From: Oscillospiraceae bacterium
GTDB lineage: Bacteria; Bacillota; Clostridia; Oscillospirales; Ruminococcaceae
Reading direction: 5' to 3'
Length of the DNA: 7,008 nucleotides
Assembly: GCA_900762805.1 (NCBI GenBank)
Contig: CAAFHY010000159.1
Location: 1 to 7,008, forward strand
Shown here piece by piece: positions 1 to 6,016 of this stretch. Numbering within the stretch: position 1 is the stretch's first letter; every line of letters begins with the position of its first letter. The notes under the pieces were generated by a model, which was not told the origin of the DNA, did no database searches, and worked only from the letters and a program-made list of their open reading frames with translations. A program made the translations under genes and the position numbers.

Positions 1-1449
1 CAGGTGCTGCCGCTCTCCTATCTCGACCGCCACCCGGCCGGCGAGATCGTCAGCCGCGTCATCGCCGATACCGACCAGTTTGCCGAGGGCGTGCTGCTTG
101 GCTTCAATCAGCTCTTTTCCGGCATCCTGACCATCATCGGCACACTCGGCTTCATGCTTTATATCAACTGGAAGGTCACGGTCGTCGTGCTGCTGGTAAC
201 GCCTGTCTCCATCTTTGTGGCCGCCTTTATTTCGGGCCGCTCCTACTCGATGTTCAAAAAGCAGTCGGAAATCAAGGGCGAACAGACCGCCCTCATCGAC
301 GAGACAGTCGCCCAGCACAAGGTCATCACGGCCTTTGGGCAGGCTGACGCCGCCGTGCGCCGCTTCGACGAGATCAACAGCCGGCTTGAAAAGGCCTCGC
401 TGCGCGCCATCTTTTTTTCCTCGCTCACCAATCCCTCTACACGCTTTGTCAACAGCCTTGTCTATATGGGGGCGATGCTCTGCGGCGCGCTTCTGTGCAT
501 AGGCGACAGCGACACCGCCTTCACCGTCGGCAGTCTGACCAGCTTTCTCTCTTATGCTAATCAGTACACCAAGCCTTTTAACGAGATTTCCGGTGTCATG
601 ACGGAGCTGCAGAACGCCTTGGCCTGCGCGGCGCGCGTGTTCGAGCTGATCGAAGAGCAGCCCGAAGCTCCGGACGACGGGCTGGGCTCGCTGCCCGTCC
701 CGCCCGACGGTGCAGTCGAGCTGAGCCACGTTTGGTTCTCTTACGACAAAAAACGCAAGCTGATACAGGATTTCAACCTGTCGGTCAAGCCGGGTCAGCG
801 CATCGCCATCGTCGGGCCGACCGGCTGCGGCAAAACAACGCTCATCAACCTGCTGATGCGTTTTTATGACGCCGACGAGGGCATTATCCGTGTCAGCGGA
901 AAGGATATCAGCACTGTGACACGCCGCTCGCTGCGCAGCGCCTACGGCATGGTGCTGCAGGAAACATGGCTGCGCGCCGGCACCGTGCGCGACAATATCC
1001 GCATGGGCCGTCCCGACGCCACAGAGGAAGAAATCATCACGGCTGCCAAGGCCTCCCACGCTCACAGCTTCATTAAACGCCTGCCGCAGCAGTACGACAC
1101 TGTTATCACAGAGGACGGCGGCCTGCTGGCCGAGGGGCAGAAGCAGCTGCTCTGCATCGCCCGTGTCATGCTGGCGCTGCCGCCCATGCTGATTCTTGAC
1201 GAGGCCACCTCCTCCATCGACACCCGCACCGAACAAAAGATCCAGCAGGCCTTTGCCCGCCTGATGGAGGGGCGCACCAGCTTTATCGTGGCGCACCGCC
1301 TCTCGACCATCCAGGGGGCCGACGTCATCCTTGTCATGCGCGACGGGAACATCATCGAGCAGGGCAACCATCAGGCGCTGCTTGAAAAGGGCGGCTTTTA
1401 TGCAGAGCTGTACAAGAGCCAGTTCGTTTCCCCGGACAGCGCAGAATGA
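1..1449 (+). CDS. ABC exporter, fused permease and ATP-binding subunit (5' partial)
   Basis: Half-transporter of the type-IV ABC exporter class (MsbA/MdlB/LmrA-like), which pumps a lipid, peptide or drug-like substrate out of the cell using ATP. The frame is open from base 1 and the reading begins inside the membrane domain, so roughly 110-130 N-terminal residues of a usual 570-600 are missing. The GTG at 4 is not the real start. Counting from that codon, residues 1-210 hold the end of the membrane domain, with about four hydrophobic segments (near 33-55, 58-80, 150-170, 172-192). The ATPase follows: Walker A GPTGCGKTT (271-279), Q-loop Gln319, signature LLAEGQ (374-379), Walker B MLILDEA with Asp399/Glu400, D-loop SSID, and switch His431. 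The signature departs from the usual LSGGQ/LSQGQ. Such proteins often act as heterodimers encoded by adjacent genes, so a partner may lie just upstream (inference). The substrate cannot be told from sequence. Confidence 0.93.
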   Translation, partial: QVLPLSYLDRHPAGEIVSRVIADTDQFAEGVLLGFNQLFSGILTIIGTLGFMLYINWKVTVVVLLVTPVSIFVAAFISGRSYSMFKKQSEIKGEQTALIDETVAQHKVITAFGQADAAVRRFDEINSRLEKASLRAIFFSSLTNPSTRFVNSLVYMGAMLCGALLCIGDSDTAFTVGSLTSFLSYANQYTKPFNEISGVMTELQNALACAARVFELIEEQPEAPDDGLGSLPVPPDGAVELSHVWFSYDKKRKLIQDFNLSVKPGQRIAIVGPTGCGKTTLINLLMRFYDADEGIIRVSGKDISTVTRRSLRSAYGMVLQETWLRAGTVRDNIRMGRPDATEEEIITAAKASHAHSFIKRLPQQYDTVITEDGGLLAEGQKQLLCIARVMLALPPMLILDEATSSIDTRTEQKIQQAFARLMEGRTSFIVAHRLSTIQGADVILVMRDGNIIEQGNHQALLEKGGFYAELYKSQFVSPDSAE

Positions 1450-1497
1450 CCGCCTCCCCCGCCGCGCTGCTTGAAACGGCAGCAGACGGCGGTCTTT
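1448..1497 (+). terminator. Stem-loop at the exporter stop codon, possible terminator
   Basis: An inverted repeat, GACCGCC (1448-1454) and GGCGGTC (1488-1494), starts inside the TGA stop codon. An alternative nested pairing is CCGCCG (1459-1464) with CGGCGG (1487-1492), plus GCTGC (1466-1470) with GCAGC (1479-1483). The right arm runs into TCTTTG, a short and weak T-run. The structure is clear, but the poor U-tail makes intrinsic termination uncertain; it may act with the palindrome about 50 bp downstream. Confidence 0.4.
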
Positions 1498-1545
1498 GAC
1501 GGACCGGAAGCAAAACTACCCTCCGCCCTCACCGCCTGAACTGAC

Positions 1546-1587
1546 AGCAGACCCTGTATGCCGATCGGCATACAGGGCCTGCTCTTT
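1546..1587 (+). terminator. Near-perfect 38-bp palindrome between convergent genes, probable terminator
   Basis: Positions 1552-1577 form an exact 26-bp palindrome centred on CGATCG. After one mismatch (1551/1578) pairing continues for five more base pairs, to 1546 and 1583. As RNA this would be a 16-bp stem interrupted by one mismatch, with a GATC tetraloop. On the + strand it is followed by CTTT (1584-1587), a modest U-tail, so it is best read as the terminator of the exporter transcript. It lies between convergent stop codons (1449 and 1631), so it could also stop the opposing operon, although the minus-strand tail lacks a T-run. A dimeric protein binding site is the alternative reading. 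Confidence 0.6.
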
Positions 1588-1609
1588 AAGATCGATTGCA
1601 CAGCGCTGC

Positions 1610-1628
1610 CGCGCCGTCAGCCGGCGCG
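1610..1628 (-). other. GC-only stem-loop just after the permease stop codon
   Basis: CGCGCCG (1610-1616) pairs perfectly with CGGCGCG (1622-1628) around a 5-nt loop. On the minus strand it begins two bases after the TAA stop of the ABC-2 permease. No T-run follows, so it is not a standard intrinsic terminator. It may protect the 3' end of the mRNA or add to termination together with the palindrome further on. Confidence 0.4.
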
Positions 1629-1630
1629 CG

Positions 1631-3241
1631 TTACAGCGTCGCGTAGATCCGTGTACCGCTCTTTTTCAGCCACGCATATTCCAGCGCCAGCGCAGCCGCC
1701 GTCACGATAAGGAAAAGTAGCAGATAAAGCTCGCCCGCAATGCGCCCGTCCAGCAGCAGATAGCCGCCAATCAGCGCCGCGGCATAGAGCCAGCCGCCCA
1801 ATAATGTAACAAACACGCTGACGCTCTGCTTAACGGGATACATTTCATTGGTCCAGTTGAGGTTGGGGTTCTTGAGGTTGAGCAGCAGGCCGAGGCAGGA
1901 AAAAGCCGCGGCGCAGACGATAGGCAGCAGAACGGACAAAACCGCCTGAGGTACACTCAGCCGCAGCACAAGCACGGCGATCAGCGAGACGGCCAGTGCC
2001 GGCGGGAGCGTCAGCACCCAATGCATATGCAGCTTGGCGCGCAGAGCCAGCCAGGGATCGACCGGCAGCGACTGTATAAGCCACAGGCCTTTGCCCTCCA
2101 GTGAGACGGATGGGGCCGTCATGTCGTTGCTGGCTGCCATTATACAGACGGCGCCGGCCGCCAGAACAGCCGGAAGAGCCGGAAAAGCCGTGTTTTCCTG
2201 GAATACGGCCAGCAAAAGCTCCGATATCGCGGCTTTTTTGATGAGAAGCGCCGCTGCTGCCAACGGCATAAACAACAGGCCCATCCCACAGTTGAGGACA
2301 TAGTTGGGGCTGGAAAAGAAGCGGCGCAGCTCCCGGTGCAGCAGCGCACCCGACTGGCTGCGGACGGCCGCGGCCGTCGCCTTGATTGGCTTCCGGGCCG
2401 CCTGCCCGCCTGCCGTGCAGATGCGGATGAAGCTGCGGGCCAGCACATAGAACACCGCCGCAAACAGCGCCGCCGTCAGCAGCGTTGCCAGCAGCATCGG
2501 CAGCCATTCGCCGGCCGCCGCCCGTCCCAGCAGATAGTAGGGATACGCCCACACCCGCAGCTTGCCGGCAAACCCGGCCGCGTCGTCCAGCAGCGCCTCG
2601 ATAATTGTTCCCAGGTTGGCCGAAGCATAATAATACCCGCCGGCGAACAGCAGGGACACAATAACTGTCAAAGCGCTCTTGTTCTTGAGCTTTGCGGATA
2701 TCTTGGCCACCACCCAGCCGAGAATACAGGACAGCGCCGCCACCAGCACCGAAACATCCAGCACATACAGCACCGCTCCCAGCAGGCGCGGCAGGCTGAA
2801 GGCGCGCAGCAGGAAATAAACAATGGCGGCCGGCACCGTTGCGACAGCTGAAAAGATCAGCCCCATGATGTAGACGCCGCCCAGCCGCGACAGCAGGATA
2901 TAGCGCGGCGGAATGGGCATCGAAAGCAGCAGACCGTTGTCGCGGGCATTATAAAGCCCTGAAAAGGTGTTGAAAACGCCGCCGAACACGCCGAGCAGCG
3001 TGGCGATCAGGCCGAGCAGAGCAAAATACAGCCAGTCAAAGCCCAGCTGAAGCAGCGGGCCGCACAGCACGGTAGCCAGACTGAAGAACATACCGCCGAT
3101 CAGCCCGAACACGAGCAGACCATACAGCACCAGCAGAACGATGCTGCCAGCTTTGGAGCGGGCCCGCTTTTTCTTCTGGTCGTAGAAGAAGCCGCTGCCA
3201 AGCTCCAGCAGCTGTTTTTTCATGAGTGTCCTGAACATCAT
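1631..3241 (-). CDS. ABC-2 type transporter permease, 536 aa
   Basis: Large integral membrane protein with about a dozen hydrophobic segments (for example near residues 32-60, 70-93, 121-145, 153-178, 189-204, 246-268, 319-334, 353-370, 406-427, 430-455, 474-496, 503-521). It is inferred to be the membrane component moved by the ATPase encoded immediately before it; the substrate is unknown. After a basic N-terminus (KKKRARSK, 23-30), both halves carry a similar cytoplasmic motif: DNGLLLSMPIPP near 101-112 and EGKGLWLIQSLPVDP near 382-396. A further motif, NPNLNWTNEMYPVKQS (458-473), resembles the conserved loop of large clostridial ABC-2 permeases. The reading starts at the first of two tandem ATGs (3241-3239, then 3238-3236). 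A GGAGG (plus-strand 3249-3253) lies 7 nt upstream, inside the ATPase gene. The first ATG overlaps the ATPase TGA as ATGA, which implies translational coupling. The stop is TAA at 1633-1631. Confidence 0.85.
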   Translation of the reverse strand: MMFRTLMKKQLLELGSGFFYDQKKKRARSKAGSIVLLVLYGLLVFGLIGGMFFSLATVLCGPLLQLGFDWLYFALLGLIATLLGVFGGVFNTFSGLYNARDNGLLLSMPIPPRYILLSRLGGVYIMGLIFSAVATVPAAIVYFLLRAFSLPRLLGAVLYVLDVSVLVAALSCILGWVVAKISAKLKNKSALTVIVSLLFAGGYYYASANLGTIIEALLDDAAGFAGKLRVWAYPYYLLGRAAAGEWLPMLLATLLTAALFAAVFYVLARSFIRICTAGGQAARKPIKATAAAVRSQSGALLHRELRRFFSSPNYVLNCGMGLLFMPLAAAALLIKKAAISELLLAVFQENTAFPALPAVLAAGAVCIMAASNDMTAPSVSLEGKGLWLIQSLPVDPWLALRAKLHMHWVLTLPPALAVSLIAVLVLRLSVPQAVLSVLLPIVCAAAFSCLGLLLNLKNPNLNWTNEMYPVKQSVSVFVTLLGGWLYAAALIGGYLLLDGRIAGELYLLLFLIVTAAALALEYAWLKKSGTRIYATL

Positions 3242-3948
3242 TCATCGGCCTCCAGCTCCAGAAAAACATCCTCAAGGCTGTCGTCGCCCTTGACCTCCTC
3301 CATCGTGCCGGAGCGGATCAGGCGGCCGTTCTTAATAATGGCGACCTTGTCGCAGAGCTTTTCGGCGACCTCCAGCACATGGGTCGAGAAGAAGATGGCC
3401 CCGCCGTTGGTGCAGACCTCGCGCATCATGCCCTTGAGCAGATGCGACGCCTTGGGATCCAGCCCGACAAACGGCTCATCCATGATGATCAAGCCGGGGT
3501 TATGCAGCCACGCCGCGATAATGGCCAGCTTCTGCTTCATGCCGTGGGAATAGGCTGAAATGGGCTGCGACAGATCGCCCGACAGCTCAAAAAGGGCGGC
3601 GTATTTCTCGATGCGTTCACGTCGCACCGCCGTATCGACGCCGAAAATATCGGCGACAAAATCAAGAAACCGGATGCCCGTCATATAGTCATAGAGGTCG
3701 GGATTGTCGGGGATATAGGCCAGCTGCCTTTTGCAGCCGATGGGATCATCATGCAGCGACAAGCCCCCTATGGTGATCTCGCCGGTGTCAAATTGCAGGA
3801 TGCCGGCCACCGATTTGAGCGTCGTCGTTTTGCCTGCGCCGTTGTGGCCGATAAAGCCGTAAATCTCCCCCGGCGCAATGTGCAGCGAAAGATCATCGAC
3901 CGCCCGCTTTTCACCGTAGGTCTTGGTGAGGTTTCTGATATAAAGCAT
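3238..3948 (-). CDS. ABC-2 transporter ATP-binding protein, 236 aa
   Basis: Cytoplasmic ATPase that powers the adjacent permease. Motifs in order: Walker A GHNGAGKTT (34-42), a Q-loop region reading LAYIPDNPDLY (76-86) with no glutamine, as in EcsA-like and other ABC-2 ATPases, signature YSHGM (133-137), Walker B LIIMDEP with Asp157/Glu158, D-loop GLDP (162-165), and switch His190 in FFSTHVLE. The length is normal for a stand-alone ABC ATPase. The frame stays open upstream to 4101, but I start at the ATG at 3948-3946. The protein then begins MLYIRNLTKTYG, as family members do, and AAGGGAG lies 9 nt upstream. The upstream extension would also run across the -10 box of the promoter. It is the first gene of a two-gene operon and ends in a 4-bp overlap with the permease. 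The substrate is unknown; EcsAB-like or peptide/antibiotic-resistance transport are possibilities only. Confidence 0.92.
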   Translation of the reverse strand: MLYIRNLTKTYGEKRAVDDLSLHIAPGEIYGFIGHNGAGKTTTLKSVAGILQFDTGEITIGGLSLHDDPIGCKRQLAYIPDNPDLYDYMTGIRFLDFVADIFGVDTAVRRERIEKYAALFELSGDLSQPISAYSHGMKQKLAIIAAWLHNPGLIIMDEPFVGLDPKASHLLKGMMREVCTNGGAIFFSTHVLEVAEKLCDKVAIIKNGRLIRSGTMEEVKGDDSLEDVFLELEADE

Positions 3949-3957
3949 AAGTACATT

Positions 3958-3964
3958 CTCCCTT
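3958..3964 (-). promoter_or_regulatory. Shine-Dalgarno site fixing the ABC-2 ATPase start
   Basis: Minus-strand AAGGGAG ends 9 nt before the ATG at 3948. It supports this start over more distal in-frame starts in the longer open frame, which lack family similarity and overlap the promoter. Confidence 0.7.
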
Positions 3965-3992
3965 GAACATGGATCGGCGTGTGCCCCTGTCG

Positions 3993-4025
3993 GGCGGCCG
4001 CTGATGAGCCGCCGCGGCACGCCGC
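3993..4025 (-). promoter_or_regulatory. GC-rich structured 5' leader of the ABC-2 operon
   Basis: Between the expected transcription start (about 4047) and the ATG at 3948 lies a leader of about 100 nt. It contains a 6-bp stem (GGCGGC 3993-3998 with GCCGCC 4008-4013, 9-nt loop) next to a 4-bp stem (GCGG 4014-4017 with CCGC 4022-4025). Neither is followed by a U-tract and neither covers the Shine-Dalgarno site. I match it to no known riboswitch. A stabilising or post-transcriptional role is possible but unproven. Confidence 0.3.
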
Positions 4026-4053
4026 TGTTAAATAACGCTTGTTGCGCAAATAT

Positions 4054-4082
4054 ATTATAAACGATAGAGCGGCGGATGTCAA
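4054..4082 (-). promoter_or_regulatory. Consensus sigma-70/sigma-A promoter of the ABC-2 operon
   Basis: On the minus strand, TTGACA (4082-4077) is followed by a 17-bp spacer (4076-4060) and TATAAT (4059-4054). Both hexamers match the housekeeping consensus in all six positions and the spacer is optimal. There is no TGn extension. Transcription should start near 4047, leading into the ATPase and permease genes. An exact match predicts strong basal expression unless something represses it. Confidence 0.88.
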
Positions 4083-4092
4083 CCGAGCAGCA

Positions 4093-4110
4093 CGGCTGCA
4101 CAGTCAGCCG
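4093..4110. other. Small hairpin upstream of the ABC-2 promoter
   Basis: CGGCTG (4093-4098) and CAGCCG (4105-4110) form a 6-bp inverted repeat with a 6-nt gap, 11 bp upstream of the -35 box. It could be half of an operator or simply a consequence of high GC. The rest of 4111-4272 shows no gene, RNA or repeat that I can support. Confidence 0.25.
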
Positions 4111-4287
4111 CGGCGCACCCCCATATCGGCTGCCGCCGGAGGCGCTGCCATGTCATCTGCTATGCGGCTTACTCCATACCGCCGCTCCGCGCTCCGACCG
4201 TATTAACACAATAATATGGCAGCCCGGCAGAACAGAGAGCCCACTTGACAAAGGGTGTAAAATTAAGCCAATAAGGAGGCAATTCAA

Positions 4288-4620
4288 ATGTTGCACCATG
4301 AAGCAGGATAACTGCTGCTCCGTGAAATCCATCATGTGAAAGAGACGGCGGAGAGCTTCTCCGTCAATCACAGCACAGTATACGGATTGAAAAAGCAGCT
4401 TGATGAAACTGACTCTAATAAAACCCAAACCTCTCTTCACGGACGCAGGCCCGCTTTGAGTCCGCAAGAAACCGGCAGCATCGGCCGTCTGCTGAAGGAG
4501 AAGTCGAATATTACCGCTGCTGTTATCAAGCAGAGGTACCACTATAAAAGAGTCATTCCATGCCAGCGAACAGGATCGTCCCCGATGTGAAGCATCGGGC
4601 AGCTGTAATCCCATTCCGAT
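4288..4620 (+). pseudogene. IS630-family transposase, degraded N-terminal fragment
   Basis: Remains of a DDE transposase of IS630 type; only the DNA-binding part survives. AAGGAGG (4273-4279) precedes ATG 4288 by 8 nt, but a TAA at 4309 closes the frame after seven codons. Beyond it, frame 1 encodes a helix-turn-helix stretch (KETAESFSVNHSTVYGLKKQ) and then a linker and second HTH (GRRPALSP, KSNITAAVIKQRYHYK). Near 4546-4550 the similarity moves to frame 2, KESFHASEQDRP (4547-4582), and near 4583 to frame 3, DVKHRAAV (4584-4607). Joined, these give the IS630 hallmark 'KKsLHAsEQDRPDV...RA'. The gap between ITAAVIKQ and YKESFHASEQ looks about 18-20 residues too short, suggesting an internal deletion. 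The catalytic DDE domain is absent, so the fragment cannot transpose. The GTG at 4336 gives an 84-residue open frame that could be mistaken for a small gene. The right edge is approximate and I could not identify terminal repeats. Confidence 0.78.
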
Positions 4621-4658
4621 CCGGGAATACTATTAACGAAGATAAACAAAACAGAAAT

Positions 4659-4663
4659 GGAGA
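4659..4663 (+). promoter_or_regulatory. Shine-Dalgarno site fixing the ktrB start
   Basis: GGAGA ends 4 nt before the ATG at 4668 (5 nt if counted from GGAG). It picks this start over the in-frame ATG at 4560, whose extra 36 codons derive from the transposase relic and intergenic DNA. No convincing promoter lies directly in front of the gene. Confidence 0.75.
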
Positions 4664-4667
4664 ATCT

Positions 4668-6005
4668 ATGGCAGAAACAAAACACAGCCGCCGGCGCTTG
4701 TCGTCCTTTCAGATCATCATCCTCGGCTTTGCCGGCCTCATTCTTCTGGGAGCGCTGCTGTTGATGCTTCCCGCCGCATCAGCTGACCGCACCGTCACCC
4801 CCTTCAATGAGACTCTTTTCACCTCGACCTCGGCCGTCTGCGTAACTGGGCTGATCGTGCAGGATACCGGCAGCCACTGGTCGGTATTCGGACAGGCCGT
4901 TATCCTCCTGCTCATCCAAATAGGAGGGCTGGGCGTTGTAACGGTGGCCGCCGCCTTTGCATTGCTGTCAGGAAAGCGCATATCCCTTCGCCAGCGCAGC
5001 ACCATGCAGGACGCCATCTCCGCCCCCGGCGTCGGCGGGATCGTCCGGCTGACCGGCTTTATCCTGCGCGGAACGCTGCTCATCGAGCTGCTGGGGGCGC
5101 TTGCCATGATGCCGGTCTTCTGTCGGGACTTCGGCCTGAAGGGGATATGGCTGGCCGTCTTCCACTCCATATCGGCCTTCTGTAACGCCGGATTCGACAT
5201 TCTTGGGCAGCCCAATGCGCTCTATCCCTCGCTGACGGCCTATTCCGCCGATCCCGGCATCTGCATCACCATCATGCTGCTGATCATCCTTGGCGGTCTC
5301 GGTTTTCTGACATGGGAGGATGTCTGCACACACACCTGGCACCTGCGGCGTTATCGGATGCAGAGCAAGGTCATCCTGACCGTGACCGCCTTTCTCATCG
5401 TTGTGCCGGCTGTCTTCTTCTGCTTTGCGGATTTTTCCGGCTATCCGCTCGGCGAGCGGCTGCTGCTTTCCTTCTTCCAGTCGGTCACCCCGCGAACGGC
5501 TGGCTTCAACACCGCCGAGCTGGGCTCCATGAGCAGCTCCTCGCAGGCGCTTATGGTCATTCTCATGCTGATTGGCGGCGCACCCGGCTCGACCGCCGGC
5601 GGCATGAAGGTGACGACTCTCGTCGTGCTGTTTGCCAACGCCATAGCCGTTTTCCGTCGGCGTGAGGATGCGCAGCTGTTCGGCCGCCGCATTGAAACAG
5701 ACACCGTCCGTTCGGCCGCAACCATCTTCATCATGTATCTGTCGCTGTTCCTGCTCGGCGGCATTGTCATCAGCGCGGCCGAAGGGCTGCCGCTCAGCAG
5801 CTGCCTCTACGATTCGGCCTCGGCCATCGGAACCGTCGGCCTGACGCTCGGCATCACGCCCCAGCTGGGATTGCTGTCACAGCTCATTCTCATCGCCGAA
5901 ATGTTTCTCGGCCGCGTCGGCGGCCTGACATTCATCTACGCGGCGCTTGCCGGCATGGGGCGCACCCCTGCCAAGCTGCCGATGGAAAAAATCAATGTTG
6001 GATAA
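4668..6005 (+). CDS. ktrB: TrkH/KtrB family potassium uptake channel subunit, 445 aa
   Basis: Membrane subunit of a Ktr/Trk-type K+ uptake system, in this family usually Na+-dependent and gated by a cytoplasmic RCK ring. It shows the fourfold membrane-pore-membrane plan with one filter loop per repeat: VCVTGLIV (Gly61), FCNAGFDIL (Gly175), TPRTAGFNT (Gly279) and AIGTVGLTLG (Gly391). All four filter glycines are present. The glycine-rich intramembrane gate loop GGAPGSTAGGMK follows the third filter (303-314). The length fits KtrB (about 440-450) better than proteobacterial TrkH (about 480). The start is the ATG at 4668, giving MAETKHSRRR, a basic cytoplasmic tail; the frame stays open to 4560, but that extension comes from the relic upstream. 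ktrA follows after 11 nt, so the two are very likely co-transcribed. Whether it is called ktrB or trkH is a naming choice; the function is firm. Confidence 0.94.
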   Translation: MAETKHSRRRLSSFQIIILGFAGLILLGALLLMLPAASADRTVTPFNETLFTSTSAVCVTGLIVQDTGSHWSVFGQAVILLLIQIGGLGVVTVAAAFALLSGKRISLRQRSTMQDAISAPGVGGIVRLTGFILRGTLLIELLGALAMMPVFCRDFGLKGIWLAVFHSISAFCNAGFDILGQPNALYPSLTAYSADPGICITIMLLIILGGLGFLTWEDVCTHTWHLRRYRMQSKVILTVTAFLIVVPAVFFCFADFSGYPLGERLLLSFFQSVTPRTAGFNTAELGSMSSSSQALMVILMLIGGAPGSTAGGMKVTTLVVLFANAIAVFRRREDAQLFGRRIETDTVRSAATIFIMYLSLFLLGGIVISAAEGLPLSSCLYDSASAIGTVGLTLGITPQLGLLSQLILIAEMFLGRVGGLTFIYAALAGMGRTPAKLPMEKINVG

Positions 6006-6016
6006 AGGAGAAAACC

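Noticed and set aside
1845..2552. Long 235-residue open frame inside the permease gene
   Set aside because: It is on the same strand in a shifted frame of a GC-rich gene, rich in Ala/Gly/Arg with no domain pattern. It is a codon-bias shadow.
3949..4101. 51-residue N-terminal extension of the ABC-2 ATPase
   Set aside because: It would cross the -10 box and leader. The ATG at 3948 has a ribosome site and gives the family-typical N-terminus.
4245..4263. TTGACA followed by TGTAAAAT as a promoter for the relic and ktrBA
   Set aside because: The two boxes are only 7 bp apart. At 16-18 bp from the TTGACA the best -10 matches no more than three of six bases. At 17 bp upstream of TAAAAT the -35 is also poor.
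4076..4339. Possible + strand small ORF ahead of the relic
   Set aside because: No Shine-Dalgarno site and no protein-like pattern. It overlaps the opposing promoter and ends in the relic, so it looks like chance.
4201..4637. TATTAAC at 4201-4207 and again at 4631-4637 as a target-site duplication around the relic
   Set aside because: IS630 elements duplicate only TA, and a 7-mer repeated across this distance is readily expected by chance.
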